Source: Evansella tamaricis
GTDB taxonomy: Bacteria; Bacillota; Bacilli; Bacillales; Salisediminibacteriaceae
Length of the DNA stretch: 52,522 bases
Assembly (NCBI RefSeq): GCF_019042215.1
Contig: NZ_JAHQCS010000135.1
Location: 1 to 52,522, forward strand
Direction of reading: 5' to 3'
Below are positions 7,333-16,662 of this stretch, piece after piece. The position numbers and the translations under genes were made by a program. The notes below the pieces were generated by a model. That model made no database searches. It was not told the DNA's origin and was given only the letters and a program-made list of their open reading frames with translations. Position 1 is the first letter of the stretch; the number at the start of each line of letters is the position of its first letter.

Positions 7333-8643
7333 TTAATCAGTAAGTTGTTCCACCAATTTTTTTAATACATGAACAGATTTTACACAATCATCTAAAGTGG
7401 TCCATTCCATTGGATTATGACTCACACCATTTAAACTGCGGACAAATAGCATTGCCATCGGAACATACTTTCCGAGAATCATAGCATCGTGTCCTGCACC
7501 ACTAGGGATTGGATATGGTTTAATACCAGTGTCTCGAATAGCATTAATTGCCAGTTGTTGCATGTCTTCTAATACTGGTATTGGTTTAATCCGGATTTTT
7601 TCATTCAATTCCAATTCTAGCTCCCGTTCATTGGCAATTTTTTGTGCCAACTCCTTCACTTTCATAACTAGTCGGTTTCGTGAATCCTCATTGATATCAC
7701 GAATATCAACGGTTAACTCTACTTTACCCGGAATAACATTGATTCCATTAGGATGGACCATAAGTTTTCCAACCGTCGCTACTGCGGTTGTATTTATTTC
7801 TTTCGGTATTTTTTCCACATTACAGATAAATTCACTCGCTCCAATTAAAGCATCTGAGCGATCATTCATAGGTGTATTTCCTGCATGACCCGCTTCGCCG
7901 ATAAACGTTAATTCCAACCAACATGGCCCGGCGACCCCTGTAACATAACCTATTGGAAGGTTCTCTTTTTCCAATTGTTTCCCCTGTTCAATATGCACTT
8001 CAATGAAAGCAGCGATCTCGCTTTCGTATTTATTATTAAAAAAGGAATCCACTGTTAATCCATACTCCGTAAGGACTTGAGAAAAACGGTTTCCAAACAC
8101 ATCTTTACGATCGAGGTATTGTTCTTTTTCAAGTTCTCCCATCATGGAAGAACTTCCCATTAAACCTGAATTAAAGCGGGATCCTTCCTCGTCTGTAAAA
8201 ATAACAACTTCAAAGGATTTATTCGGTTGAAATCCAGTTTCTTTCCAAGATTCTACCACCTCAAGTGCTGAAAGAACCCCCAACGGACCATCAAAGTGCC
8301 CTCCTCTAGGTACACTATCCACATGAGATCCTGCTAGAACGACTGGTGCGTTCCTATCCTTCCCTTCTAAACGACCAAATACATTCCCTGCACCATCTTC
8401 TCTTGTCACCAACCCTGCCTTAGCCATCCACTGTTTTACTTTAGCTTTTGCTTCCAACTCTTCTTTAGAAAATCCCATTCTATTTGAACCGCCATCGTTC
8501 ACTAAACCAATTTTCGCCAGTTCTTTTAACCGATTGGCTAACCGGTGTCCGTTCACTCCAGAATGACTTAATTTACTATTATATGAATCTGTTAAACGGC
8601 AGTAAAAATGATTGCAGAAATCTTCTTCTTGATTTGTTTTCAT
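7333..8643 (-). CDS. M20-family Zn hydrolase, N-carbamoyl-L-amino acid / allantoate amidohydrolase type
   Basis: A 436-residue dinuclear metallohydrolase. Metal-binding landmarks are GSHVDSVPRGGHFDG (H107, H116, D118), FTDEEGSRF, EVHIEQG and the late His in NGVSHNP. The lid region AGHAGNTPMNDRSDA is typical of the AllC/HyuC group. Such enzymes release CO2 and ammonia from N-carbamoyl amino acids or allantoate. ATG 8643 has a full AGGAGGT site. The neighbour downstream is an ATC-hydrolase-like protein, so N-carbamoyl-L-cysteine is a good candidate substrate (inference). No ureide or hydantoin genes are adjacent, which argues against an allantoin or hydantoin role. Confidence 0.85.
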   Translation of the reverse strand: MKTNQEEDFCNHFYCRLTDSYNSKLSHSGVNGHRLANRLKELAKIGLVNDGGSNRMGFSKEELEAKAKVKQWMAKAGLVTREDGAGNVFGRLEGKDRNAPVVLAGSHVDSVPRGGHFDGPLGVLSALEVVESWKETGFQPNKSFEVVIFTDEEGSRFNSGLMGSSSMMGELEKEQYLDRKDVFGNRFSQVLTEYGLTVDSFFNNKYESEIAAFIEVHIEQGKQLEKENLPIGYVTGVAGPCWLELTFIGEAGHAGNTPMNDRSDALIGASEFICNVEKIPKEINTTAVATVGKLMVHPNGINVIPGKVELTVDIRDINEDSRNRLVMKVKELAQKIANERELELELNEKIRIKPIPVLEDMQQLAINAIRDTGIKPYPIPSGAGHDAMILGKYVPMAMLFVRSLNGVSHNPMEWTTLDDCVKSVHVLKKLVEQLTD

Positions 8644-8667
8644 GGTTACCTCCTATAAAAAAATCAC

Positions 8668-9630
8668 CTAAGATAATTCCCTTTTAATTACTGTGGTGTC
8701 TTTCCCTACTTTTTTGATTCGTTGTTGTAAATAAGTGTCCATATACCCAGTTCCAAGAACGACTCCCAATACAATTAATACAAATCCAATGATTTGAGAA
8801 AGTGATATTGGTTCCTTCAAGAAAAGAAAAGAACCAACTAAGGCAAAAAAAGGTACCAAATTGTTAAAAATCGCTGTTTTTCCTGCACCAATGTGATGAA
8901 TTGCTGTGTTATACAAAATATGTCCTATACCAGTGGCAAAAACAGCTGACAGAATAAAAATAATCCAAACACTGCTGGAAATTCCAACAATTTGAGAAGT
9001 ACCATTCGGTTCTAAAAAGATGCTTAAAACTAATAGAAATATGGAACCTACTAAAAGCATAATCGCTGTCATCTGTCTGGAAGATAAGGTGGCTGTTATT
9101 TTTTTAATGACAATAAAACTAATGGACTGTGACAGCATGGAGATAAAAATATAAAGATCTCCTTTTGAAATTCCCCCAAGATCACTACTAGTTTGTAAGA
9201 CAACAAATGCCACTCCCGTCAATCCTAATATGATGCCAAGGAATTTAAGCCGTGTTAATGTTTCCCGGAAAAAAAACATGGCCAAAACAGAAGTGGTAAG
9301 GGGGATTAAACCTAGAATTAACGCTCCATTTGCAGCTGTTGTTTCAACCAACCCTATCGCTAAAAGGGAGTGGTGAAGCATTTGTCCGAATCCTGCAGCT
9401 AAGATGGTTAACCCCCATTCTTTCCAAGTTAATTTACGTAGATCACGTAAAAAATATAATACAGTAATTGCAATGATTCCTGCGAGAAGAATACGAAAAC
9501 TTTGCATTAACACTGGGGGAAAGTGGTTAACAAGTACTTTTACTGCGACAACATTTAACCCCCAAGTAAACATAACAAATACTAATAAACAATAGGTCAG
9601 TAGGCGTGACAGTGAGATCCCTTCTTTCAA
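8668..9630 (-). CDS. EamA-family (DMT superfamily) transporter
   Basis: About 320 residues with ten hydrophobic segments arranged as two EamA repeats; the second ends in FLKEPISLSQIIGFVLIVLGV, a classic EamA motif. Members export amino acids and metabolites, including cysteine-pathway compounds (YdeD/EamA of E. coli). It lies 24 bases upstream of the carbamoylase-like gene on the same strand, so it probably heads the operon and may move a pathway compound (inference). The start is uncertain: TTG 9630 has no good ribosome binding site, while GAAGGGAT lies inside the first codons and could serve a later start. Confidence 0.85.
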   Translation of the reverse strand: MKEGISLSRLLTYCLLVFVMFTWGLNVVAVKVLVNHFPPVLMQSFRILLAGIIAITVLYFLRDLRKLTWKEWGLTILAAGFGQMLHHSLLAIGLVETTAANGALILGLIPLTTSVLAMFFFRETLTRLKFLGIILGLTGVAFVVLQTSSDLGGISKGDLYIFISMLSQSISFIVIKKITATLSSRQMTAIMLLVGSIFLLVLSIFLEPNGTSQIVGISSSVWIIFILSAVFATGIGHILYNTAIHHIGAGKTAIFNNLVPFFALVGSFLFLKEPISLSQIIGFVLIVLGVVLGTGYMDTYLQQRIKKVGKDTTVIKRELS

Positions 9631-9721
9631 ATTATTCTACGTTCTTAAGTAAAACATATGGGGTGTTTTATGTAAAATAAATAAGAGATTCTAACATAGA
9701 AAGGTAGATCCGATTCCTCAA

Positions 9722-9759
9722 CATAAAGAAAGACGTCCTACTCATTGGGAGAACGTCTT
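9722..9759 (-). terminator. Terminator after the secreted serine hydrolase gene
   Basis: Arms AAGACGT/ACGTCTT with further partial pairing (9730-9759), then a T-rich stretch on the minus strand. Confidence 0.65.
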
Positions 9760-9781
9760 AGTAATTATTAAAAATGTCATA

Positions 9782-10846
9782 TTAATCACTTTCCTTCGCC
9801 TCAACAATCATCTCAAGTAACCGTAAACGTTGACTTTGACTGACACTTCGCCGAAAACCGAAGGTGGCGTTATTAGAGTTCACACGGTGAACAAAAACTA
9901 AATCAAGTTCCGGAATGATATCTATAGCCTGACCGTACCTTCCCATTGCCGAATATAAACCAAGATCACTCCATTTCCCAGAAGTGGCACTCCACCACAA
10001 ATAGCCATAATCATAAACAGTATTCCTCGGTACATTCCCATGATCCCTTAAACTCATCTGGATCCACTCTTCAGGAACAATCTGCTCACCATCCCATTTC
10101 CCATTTTGCAAATATAATTGACCAAACCTTGCCATATCCCTTGCTGATACTTGAAATAAATAAGACGGGTGAATAGACCTTCTGACCTCTTGCTTATATT
10201 CTGTGTTATCTAACGAAAAATCTTCCATTCCAATTTGATCCGCGATTTTTTCTTCAAATTCTTCAAATAAATCCAACTCTGTTTCCCCATTAAATATCGT
10301 TCCTAATACATTAAAATCCCAATTATTATAATAAAAGAATGTTCCAGGTTCATGACTTCCCCTATTAGGGCGATTACGTCTCATCGTTAAAGATTCTTCT
10401 CCCGCCTTATGGAATACTCCCGATTGGGACGATAATAAATCTGATATTTTCGCCTGTTTTTCTTGTTCTGTCAAATCTGGAAAATCATATATACCCACAT
10501 CCCCTAGGGTATCGTTAAGATCTATATTGCCTTTTTCCACATGAATTCCATAGAGAGAATTAAGAAAACTTTTACGAATTGAATGGGCATTTGTGTTTTG
10601 AGTGACATCCCCCCATGCGAAGAGAACTTTTCCATCGTGAATCGCCATTGCTGCAGTCGAATGTAAAGAATCATAGTATCTTTTAGCTTCCCTGAGCCTT
10701 TGAGAAGACCATCCCGCTTCTTCAGGGGATTCATATACTTCCCAAGTTGTGTCACTCGTAAAGAATGTATTCGCTCCCAAAGCAATGCCCCCTAAAATAA
10801 GGGCTAATGCTGAAAAACATATTAGTAGTAATATTTTTTTTTGCAC
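9782..10846 (-). CDS. Exported serine hydrolase, beta-lactamase class C family
   Basis: A 354-residue protein with an N-terminal hydrophobic signal or anchor (residues 4-25). The SxxK nucleophile motif is S89-I-R-K92, the second motif is Y-Y-N-N in FFYYNNWDFNVLG, and a C-terminal region of the class C fold follows. Such proteins act on D-Ala peptides, esters or beta-lactams outside the membrane; the substrate cannot be read from sequence. GTG 10846 with GGTGGAG upstream is the start. The gene appears monocistronic, ending in a hairpin. Two more class C-type serine hydrolases (31691 and 36185) are in this window, but neither has a signal peptide. Confidence 0.85.
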   Translation of the reverse strand: MQKKILLLICFSALALILGGIALGANTFFTSDTTWEVYESPEEAGWSSQRLREAKRYYDSLHSTAAMAIHDGKVLFAWGDVTQNTNAHSIRKSFLNSLYGIHVEKGNIDLNDTLGDVGIYDFPDLTEQEKQAKISDLLSSQSGVFHKAGEESLTMRRNRPNRGSHEPGTFFYYNNWDFNVLGTIFNGETELDLFEEFEEKIADQIGMEDFSLDNTEYKQEVRRSIHPSYLFQVSARDMARFGQLYLQNGKWDGEQIVPEEWIQMSLRDHGNVPRNTVYDYGYLWWSATSGKWSDLGLYSAMGRYGQAIDIIPELDLVFVHRVNSNNATFGFRRSVSQSQRLRLLEMIVEAKESD

Positions 10847-11102
10847 GCATCTCCACCCTTTATTTATCCTATTAATTTAATTCCCGAATTTTTATTTATA
10901 AAACAATGATAACGAAAATAAAAAGGTGACGCAAAATATATGGAATATCAATAGGAATCCAGTAAATACAAAGTGAACATTCTCCCTTTATGTCATCAAT
11001 CCATTATTGAAGTTGAAGTCACGGGTGTTCATTCCTATTTCCTAAAAAATTCAATTATAAACAGAAATCCACTATACTATTTTCTCACTATTTTACGGAA
11101 GC

Positions 11103-11136
11103 AAAAAAAGATTCCTAGGAAGGAATCTTTTTTTTA
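11103..11136 (-). terminator. Terminator of the cold shock gene (usable on both strands)
   Basis: Arms AAAAAAGATTCC/GGAATCTTTTTT flank a short loop just after the stop codon. The A/T runs make it work in both directions. The rest of 10847-11141 is AT-rich promoter-like sequence. Confidence 0.9.
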
Positions 11137-11141
11137 GTAAA

Positions 11142-11339
11142 TTATTTAGTAACGTTAGCAGCTTGTGGTCCACGTTGACCTTGCTCAATTTCAAAAGAAA
11201 CTGTTTGGCCTTCTTCTAAAGTTTTGAAACCTTCACCTTGAATAGCAGAGAAGTGTACGAATACATCGTCTTGTCCTTCTACTTCGATGAAACCGAAACC
11301 TTTTTCTGCATTAAACCATTTAACTGTACCTTGTACCAT
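11142..11339 (-). CDS. Cold shock protein (CspA/CspB family)
   Basis: A 65-residue single CSD domain with both RNA-binding motifs, KGFGFIEV (RNP1) and DVFVHFSAI (RNP2), nearly identical in pattern to Bacillus CspB/CspC. It is an RNA chaperone acting at low temperature and in general growth. The start is ATG 11339 (protein [10 protein letters not shown]): AGGAGG lies 10 bases upstream and the family begins here, so the 11-residue longer frame is rejected. A hairpin abuts the ribosome binding site, and the leader appears long, as expected for cold shock genes. Confidence 0.97.
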   Translation of the reverse strand: MVQGTVKWFNAEKGFGFIEVEGQDDVFVHFSAIQGEGFKTLEEGQTVSFEIEQGQRGPQAANVTK

Positions 11340-11356
11340 AAACTTATTTCCTCCTG

Positions 11357-11373
11357 TGTGGGTTTTTCCCACA
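11357..11373 (-). promoter_or_regulatory. Leader hairpin adjoining the cold shock gene ribosome binding site
   Basis: TGTGGG-AAAAA-CCCACA, a perfect 6-base stem one base upstream of AGGAGG (complement of 11350-11355). It may influence temperature-dependent translation. Confidence 0.5.
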
Positions 11374-11510
11374 TTGTATTACTATTTTTGCTCTACATAT
11401 TCATTCAAGGTGAAAATTACTAATATAGTTTTTCTTCCTTCAATTAATACCGAACAACAATAATTAACATAACTATATCACATATCACCGGAAAAGAAAA
11501 GAGAAATACA

Positions 11511-12833
11511 TTATTTATATTCCTTAAAATGGTCTATCATCGATTCCACTTCTGAGTCACTGATTTTTTCCTGACTATACTTTGCTTTAATATATAAATT
11601 ATTTAGTTCAATAGATTCTTTTCTGTTTAGGAGTTTTTCCTTCTTCATTTCTGCAACTGTTTCTGTTGGTGTTAAATATGATTTAAACTTATATCCCTTA
11701 ATTATCCCAGTTCTGACAACTGATTTATAGAGAAAACGAATTTTTTCCCTATTTGAGGAAAGATCCTTCCATTTCAATTCCCGTTTCCGAAAAAGAGGAA
11801 GTTTATCCGTCAGCTTATCTTTCCACTCTCCCCTCCAATCCTTCCAGTTAATCACACTTTCTTTTTCATCAATATAATTTTTTTCCTCCTCTTCATTCTT
11901 TCCAACGGATAGAAGATTGTTAAACAGACGAATGATCCAATAACTACTAAATTTAAAGAATCTGACAATGTTTTTCCCAATAAAATAAAGAAGGTATAGA
12001 ATGATTGAAATAATAATAATGTAACCAAAAACCTGGAGCAGGAACTCAACGATACTGAATTGCGAGGACGGGGCTTCTTCTTCTCCGATTAAAGGTAAAA
12101 TATCTTGATTCACTGGACCCTCTTGAGATGTATCATTAAAACTCACAAATGACATTAACCATGAAACGAAAGAGGCTATGGTCATGATAAAATGTTCCAA
12201 GAGAGATTTCACTACATTAAAATAATAGATAAAAAAAATGAACAGTATTGTAAAGAAGATAAAAAACCTGTTATGCCATTTTAGTGAAGATCTGACTTCG
12301 TTTTTTTTCCCCTCGATGGATGTTGAACGATTGAGATGGGAGCTGTTTGTCATAAATAATGTTATGATGATTAACAAAATGCCAAGCCAGGCAATGATAT
12401 TTGTATATGGAGAGAAAATACTAATAAACCGATAGAAAAAATAAGCAAGGAAATATAAAATGACACTACCCCAAATTACAGAAACCGGAAGTAAATTCTC
12501 CCCATCCTCATTTGCGTATAGACCTCCCCTATAGGCAAAACTGATTCCAATGAGAGATGTAACAAAAATAACAAAGGTTCCTTCAAATATCAGTATTGCC
12601 AATAGTACACTCATACCTCCAATTAAGAAAAGAAACAAAGCCCGACTGTTGATAATGGTCCTTACTACTAATCCGACTAAAATCATTAGAACAAAAAAAA
12701 CGAACCATATGGAAATGTCGCTTGGTGGAAGTATAATAATGGCTCCAACCAATAATAGTGGCGCCACACACAAACACTCCAACATCCCGTAACACCATTT
12801 TCGTAAAATCCGTACAACATTAATAGTTGGCAT
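11511..12833 (-). CDS. Membrane protein with C-terminal DUF4129 domain
   Basis: About 440 residues: five or six hydrophobic segments in the first 160, another near 190-235, one near 265-290, then a charged cytoplasmic C-terminus. The last 90 residues (REKIRFLYKSVVRTGI, YLTPTETVAEM, LNNLYIKAKYS) match the DUF4129 domain usually fused to the TgpA-type transglutaminase. No transglutaminase domain is present in this protein or beside it. ATG 12833 is chosen because GAAGGTG lies 6 bases upstream. It overlaps the end of the DUF58 gene by 14 bases, so it is the third gene of a MoxR-DUF58-DUF4129 operon. Confidence 0.75.
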   Translation of the reverse strand: MPTINVVRILRKWCYGMLECLCVAPLLLVGAIIILPPSDISIWFVFFVLMILVGLVVRTIINSRALFLFLIGGMSVLLAILIFEGTFVIFVTSLIGISFAYRGGLYANEDGENLLPVSVIWGSVILYFLAYFFYRFISIFSPYTNIIAWLGILLIIITLFMTNSSHLNRSTSIEGKKNEVRSSLKWHNRFFIFFTILFIFFIYYFNVVKSLLEHFIMTIASFVSWLMSFVSFNDTSQEGPVNQDILPLIGEEEAPSSQFSIVEFLLQVFGYIIIISIILYLLYFIGKNIVRFFKFSSYWIIRLFNNLLSVGKNEEEEKNYIDEKESVINWKDWRGEWKDKLTDKLPLFRKRELKWKDLSSNREKIRFLYKSVVRTGIIKGYKFKSYLTPTETVAEMKKEKLLNRKESIELNNLYIKAKYSQEKISDSEVESMIDHFKEYK

Positions 12834-13962
12834 AGTAATCACCTTCTTGACTTTCAGACATTATTTCGCCCTGATCGGAATTAGTTAAGTATATAATTTC
12901 GACGGAGTTACCCAGCGCTTCCAGCGACCTAATATGTTTTTGTATCGTTTCACTAATAAAAGCTGTTATAAGAATAATATCTGTATTAGTACGTCTCTGA
13001 TCCACATCCTCTTGTAAAAAACTTCCAAAATTCATACTTCTGTCAACCCTTAACATGGCCATCGTCTGAAGTATATGAGTTAAATGGTTGTTACCATTCA
13101 TCCCTTCTATCCTCACAGAATTTTTGATCCTTTTAATTCTCTCAGAAGGATCATCAAGATAAGAATTACACCCAAAACCAGTTGGAATTCCATTGGAAAT
13201 GGTATACTGTGCAATGGATGCAGCATAGGAAATACCTTTTTCCACCATATCTTTATCTTCAATCTCTTTCCATATATCTTCGGTTTGATCAAAGTTAAGA
13301 TAGATCATTAAGTTATGGTCTGCAGTAAAATCCTTCTTACTTACTTGTAATGCACCAATCCTGGCAGTGGCACTCCAATTCACTGATTTCATAGTATCTC
13401 CATAGGTGTATTCCCGGACACCTGCAAAAATAAAAGGATCGTCCATGATCCATCGACGTACTAAAATATCCCCTTGCCAGCTGTTTGAAGGGAGTGGAAT
13501 TTCCTCCATCGGTAAAAATCGAGGGTACACGAGTAAATTGGAGGAAACATGGAGAGTTTTGCTTTTTTTATCAATTCCAAACGGGTCACCTACAGAAATG
13601 GATACTGTTTTAAGCTGATAATAACCCCTTTTAGTACAAGTGATTTTATGACGTCTTCTAATTTTCTGATAAGTCATTAAACTGAAGAAACTTCGATGGA
13701 ATTGTTCCCCGACAACAGAAAGAGAGTCCTGTTGCTTAAATACGAGATTTGAGCTGATTTTTGACTCTAACCGTAACCAAGGGATAGGTAGAAATTTTTT
13801 GTTAATAATCTCCTCCACCATTTCCGTTTCTTCTCCTTCAAAGACAGCTTTATCAAAAAAGTACCGGGAATATTCAATTTTATTTAATCCCCATTTTTTA
13901 AAGATATACGCCTGGGCAATAACCATGAAAACAGTTGTAATAATTATCCAATGAACACCCAT
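12820..13962 (-). CDS. DUF58 domain protein (MoxR partner, vWA-like)
   Basis: A 380-residue protein with one N-terminal membrane segment (about 5-22), a beta-rich middle (KRGYYQLKTVSISVGDPFGI) and the DUF58 signature VREYTYGDTMKSVNWSATAR at about 200. The C-terminal half has the alternating pattern of a vWA-like fold. DUF58 proteins are encoded beside MoxR ATPases and are thought to act with them in envelope or protein-complex maturation. The start codon overlaps the MoxR stop as TAATG, so the genes are translationally coupled. Confidence 0.9.
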   Translation of the reverse strand: MGVHWIIITTVFMVIAQAYIFKKWGLNKIEYSRYFFDKAVFEGEETEMVEEIINKKFLPIPWLRLESKISSNLVFKQQDSLSVVGEQFHRSFFSLMTYQKIRRRHKITCTKRGYYQLKTVSISVGDPFGIDKKSKTLHVSSNLLVYPRFLPMEEIPLPSNSWQGDILVRRWIMDDPFIFAGVREYTYGDTMKSVNWSATARIGALQVSKKDFTADHNLMIYLNFDQTEDIWKEIEDKDMVEKGISYAASIAQYTISNGIPTGFGCNSYLDDPSERIKRIKNSVRIEGMNGNNHLTHILQTMAMLRVDRSMNFGSFLQEDVDQRRTNTDIILITAFISETIQKHIRSLEALGNSVEIIYLTNSDQGEIMSESQEGDYYANY

Positions 13963-14936
13963 TATCTTTCCTTTCCTTCCAGCAATTCTTCCTCAGCAGG
14001 TACTGTTATCCCCCTCAATATTTTATCGAGAATTTCTTCTGCCATATTTTCTTGAAATCTAGTCGTGTGATTTAGTACTAAACGATGCCCTAATACAGGT
14101 TTTACCATCTCTTTCACATCATCCGGAACTACATGTGATCGTCCTTTAATAATGGCAAAAGCTTGGGCTGCTTTTAGTAATGCCTGACTTCCACGGGGAC
14201 TAACACCTAAACTTACTTCAGGATGATTCCTCGTTTCGTGAACTATTTCCATGATGTATTGGAGAATATCATCGCTGATATAGATGTCAGAAAATTGATT
14301 TTGTGCAGCTATTATATCCTCATTAGTTGCGACAGGTTTTATTTCTTCTAGGGGATTATGTCCTTTAAACCTTTTTAAAATATCCATTCCCTCTTCTTTA
14401 GTTGGATACCCCACATTAATCTTTAATAAAAACCGGTCTAACTGTGCTTCTGGTAACGGAAATGTCCCTTGACTTTCCACTGGGTTTTGAGTTGCAATAA
14501 CTAAAAAAGGGCGGTTTAAAGCTGATGTCTCTCCATCAATCGTCACTTGCCTTTCCTCCATACACTCTAGTAATACAGATTGAGTTCTAGGTGTTGCACG
14601 GTTAATTTCATCCGCCAGTACGACATTTGCGAAAATGGGACCTGGACGGAATTCAAATTCCCCTATTTTTTGATTGTAAAAATTGATACCGCTTACATCC
14701 GTAGGTAATAGATCCGGTGTAAATTGAATGCGTTTAAATGAGGAATCAAGGGATTTGGATAATGCCTTGGCCATTAACGTTTTTCCCGTTCCAGGAACAT
14801 CTTCTAAAAGAACATGACCTGACGTTATAATCGCTACAATAAGTTGATCGATTGTCTTTTCTTTTCCCACGATAACCTGACTAACATTTGATTTAATCTT
14901 TTCTGCTAATTGCTTAATTTTAATAAACTGTTCCAT
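13962..14936 (-). CDS. MoxR-family AAA+ ATPase
   Basis: A chaperone-like ATPase of 324 residues. Walker A is EDVPGTGKT, Walker B is VVLADEINRATPRTQSALL-like (ADEINR visible), sensor 1 is IATQNP, and the arginine-rich sensor 2 region is LGVSPRGSQALL. ATG 14936 is used because AAGGAG lies 6 bases upstream and the longer frame adds 14 residues with no family match. It heads the operon with DUF58 and DUF4129 genes. It probably remodels or activates a client bound by the DUF58 protein; the client is unknown here. Confidence 0.93.
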   Translation of the reverse strand: MEQFIKIKQLAEKIKSNVSQVIVGKEKTIDQLIVAIITSGHVLLEDVPGTGKTLMAKALSKSLDSSFKRIQFTPDLLPTDVSGINFYNQKIGEFEFRPGPIFANVVLADEINRATPRTQSVLLECMEERQVTIDGETSALNRPFLVIATQNPVESQGTFPLPEAQLDRFLLKINVGYPTKEEGMDILKRFKGHNPLEEIKPVATNEDIIAAQNQFSDIYISDDILQYIMEIVHETRNHPEVSLGVSPRGSQALLKAAQAFAIIKGRSHVVPDDVKEMVKPVLGHRLVLNHTTRFQENMAEEILDKILRGITVPAEEELLEGKER

Positions 14937-15039
14937 TCCATTCTCCTTTATAGTAATTTTGATTCCATTAGATCTCAATAGTATATGGTTTGTTCAAAGC
15001 ATAACATAACCTAAATATAATTTGAATTGATAGGGTTCT

Positions 15040-15098
15040 GAAGTGCCCCACAGCGAGTAGGCAATGGAGCTAGACAACTTGACCGAAGAAGCCAAAAC
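15040..15098. repeat. Dispersed repeat, 3' half only
   Basis: GAAGTGCCCCACAGCGAGTAG followed by the GGAGCTAGACAACTTGACCG module, as in the copy at 39358-39520 but lacking its 5' half. Confidence 0.75.
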
Positions 15099-15101
15099 TT
15101 G

Positions 15102-15128
15102 AAAAAAACTCGGTCGTGGCGACCGAGT
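15102..15128 (-). terminator. Terminator of the amidase gene
   Basis: Perfect 8-base arms CTCGGTCG/CGACCGAG (15109-15127) followed by seven T on the minus strand. The dispersed repeat fragment lies directly beyond it. Confidence 0.93.
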
Positions 15129-15130
15129 AA

Positions 15131-16621
15131 TTATTGAAGTTTAGACAAGTCAATCCATTGATCCGTTTTTTCTAGTATAGATGCAATCTCAAATAGAAGA
15201 TCTTCCCTCCCCCGTGCGGCCATCACTTGAACACCAGAAGGCAATCCTTGTGGAGATAAGTAAAGGGGCAGTGACATTGCAGGTTGACCCGTAAGATTTG
15301 CTAACTGTGTAAATGGAGTACGTTCCAAACTTTTTTGGACGATTTCATCCACAAAACCAGTTTTTTTCAAAATACCCCCTAAACCTATTCGCGATACAGT
15401 TTTCATAAGAAGTTTCTCCATTGTGCGAGGCTCTAACTCACCGATTGTTGCAGGTGGCAATGCTGTTGTGGGCGTAATATATAGATCATATGTTTCATGA
15501 AAATGTTCCATTGCTATTGCAGCTTTGTCCCATTCCCGTAGACTAAGTACAAACTCTTCTGCCGAATATGCTTTCCCTAACGCTTTTAATAAGGCTGTTG
15601 TAGGTTCCACATCAGAACTGACCTTTCTCCCGATGGTTTTCTCTTGTAACGTCAAAGACGCGCTTACTTCACCGAAATACAACATTATATAACTCCGGGC
15701 AATGGCCATACCATCAATTGGTGCCGTTTTTTCCTCAATTTGATGCCCCATTTCTTCCAACTGTTGGACTGTATTTAATACTGCCTGTTGACAATCTTGA
15801 TGAACGCACCGATTTATGGGAGAATCTATTGAATAAGCAATTTTCAACTTTTTACTAGATGGATTTTCCACACACTTTAAGTAGCTTCCGTTATATGGAA
15901 GTGCCTGGAATGCAGATGTTTTTTCTGGTAAACATAACTCATCTAGCATGGCTGCACTATCCCTTACAGACTTTGAAAGGATATGTTCCACAGAGGCTCC
16001 TTGCCAATATCTACCATATAAAGGGCCAACCGGTGTCCTTCCCCTTGTAGGTTTTAAGCCAAATAAACCACAGTATGCAGCTGGGATACGAATAGATCCA
16101 CCTCCGTCATTTGCACCAGCGAAAGGAACGATTCCAGCAGCTATTACTGCCGCAGAACCTCCACTTGAACCCCCAGGCGTATGATTCAAATCCCACGGAT
16201 TTCTGGTGGGACCGTATAGGCTCGGTTCTGTGATTCCCATTAGGGCCAATTCAGGTACATTTGTTTGTCCGACGATGATTGTACCCGTTTTCCTTACCCG
16301 CTTTACATATTCCGAATCCTCCTTAGCAATGTAACCTTGAAAGGCTTTTGATCCAGAAGTAATTGGCTCTCCAGCAATCTCCTGCGAAATATCTTTTAAT
16401 AACGTCGGAACACCTGAAAATACCCCTTCATTTAAATCGGTAGTATCCGCCTCTTTAAGAGCTGAATCATACATTTTATGAATGACTGCATTAATCTTAG
16501 GGTTTTTTGCTTCAATTTTATCAATAACAGCTTCGACCAATTCTCTTCGATGCACCTGTCCGGACTTCACTAAATTAGCAAGGGCAATCCCATCATAGTT
16601 TTCGATTGGAAACTTTGCCAT
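15131..16621 (-). CDS. Amidase-signature family protein
   Basis: A 496-residue amidase with the Ser-cisSer-Lys triad visible: K76 in PTLLKDIS, Ser in TPGGSSGGSAA (about 152-153) and nucleophile S176 in DGGGSIRIPA. It hydrolyses a carboxamide; family members range from GatA to nylon- and acetamide-type amidases. It lacks gatB/gatC neighbours and is not the tRNA amidotransferase subunit. ATG 16621 has GGGGAGG upstream. The next gene upstream is a cobalamin-binding-type protein 41 bases away on the same strand, so the two may be cotranscribed. Confidence 0.88.
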   Translation of the reverse strand: MAKFPIENYDGIALANLVKSGQVHRRELVEAVIDKIEAKNPKINAVIHKMYDSALKEADTTDLNEGVFSGVPTLLKDISQEIAGEPITSGSKAFQGYIAKEDSEYVKRVRKTGTIIVGQTNVPELALMGITEPSLYGPTRNPWDLNHTPGGSSGGSAAVIAAGIVPFAGANDGGGSIRIPAAYCGLFGLKPTRGRTPVGPLYGRYWQGASVEHILSKSVRDSAAMLDELCLPEKTSAFQALPYNGSYLKCVENPSSKKLKIAYSIDSPINRCVHQDCQQAVLNTVQQLEEMGHQIEEKTAPIDGMAIARSYIMLYFGEVSASLTLQEKTIGRKVSSDVEPTTALLKALGKAYSAEEFVLSLREWDKAAIAMEHFHETYDLYITPTTALPPATIGELEPRTMEKLLMKTVSRIGLGGILKKTGFVDEIVQKSLERTPFTQLANLTGQPAMSLPLYLSPQGLPSGVQVMAARGREDLLFEIASILEKTDQWIDLSKLQ

Positions 16622-16662
16622 CTTTTCCTCCCCTTTCTTAGCTCATGGGCAATCTTTACACT

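Noticed and set aside
7529-7888. 119-residue plus-strand open frame
   Set aside because: Antisense shadow of the conserved Zn hydrolase gene.
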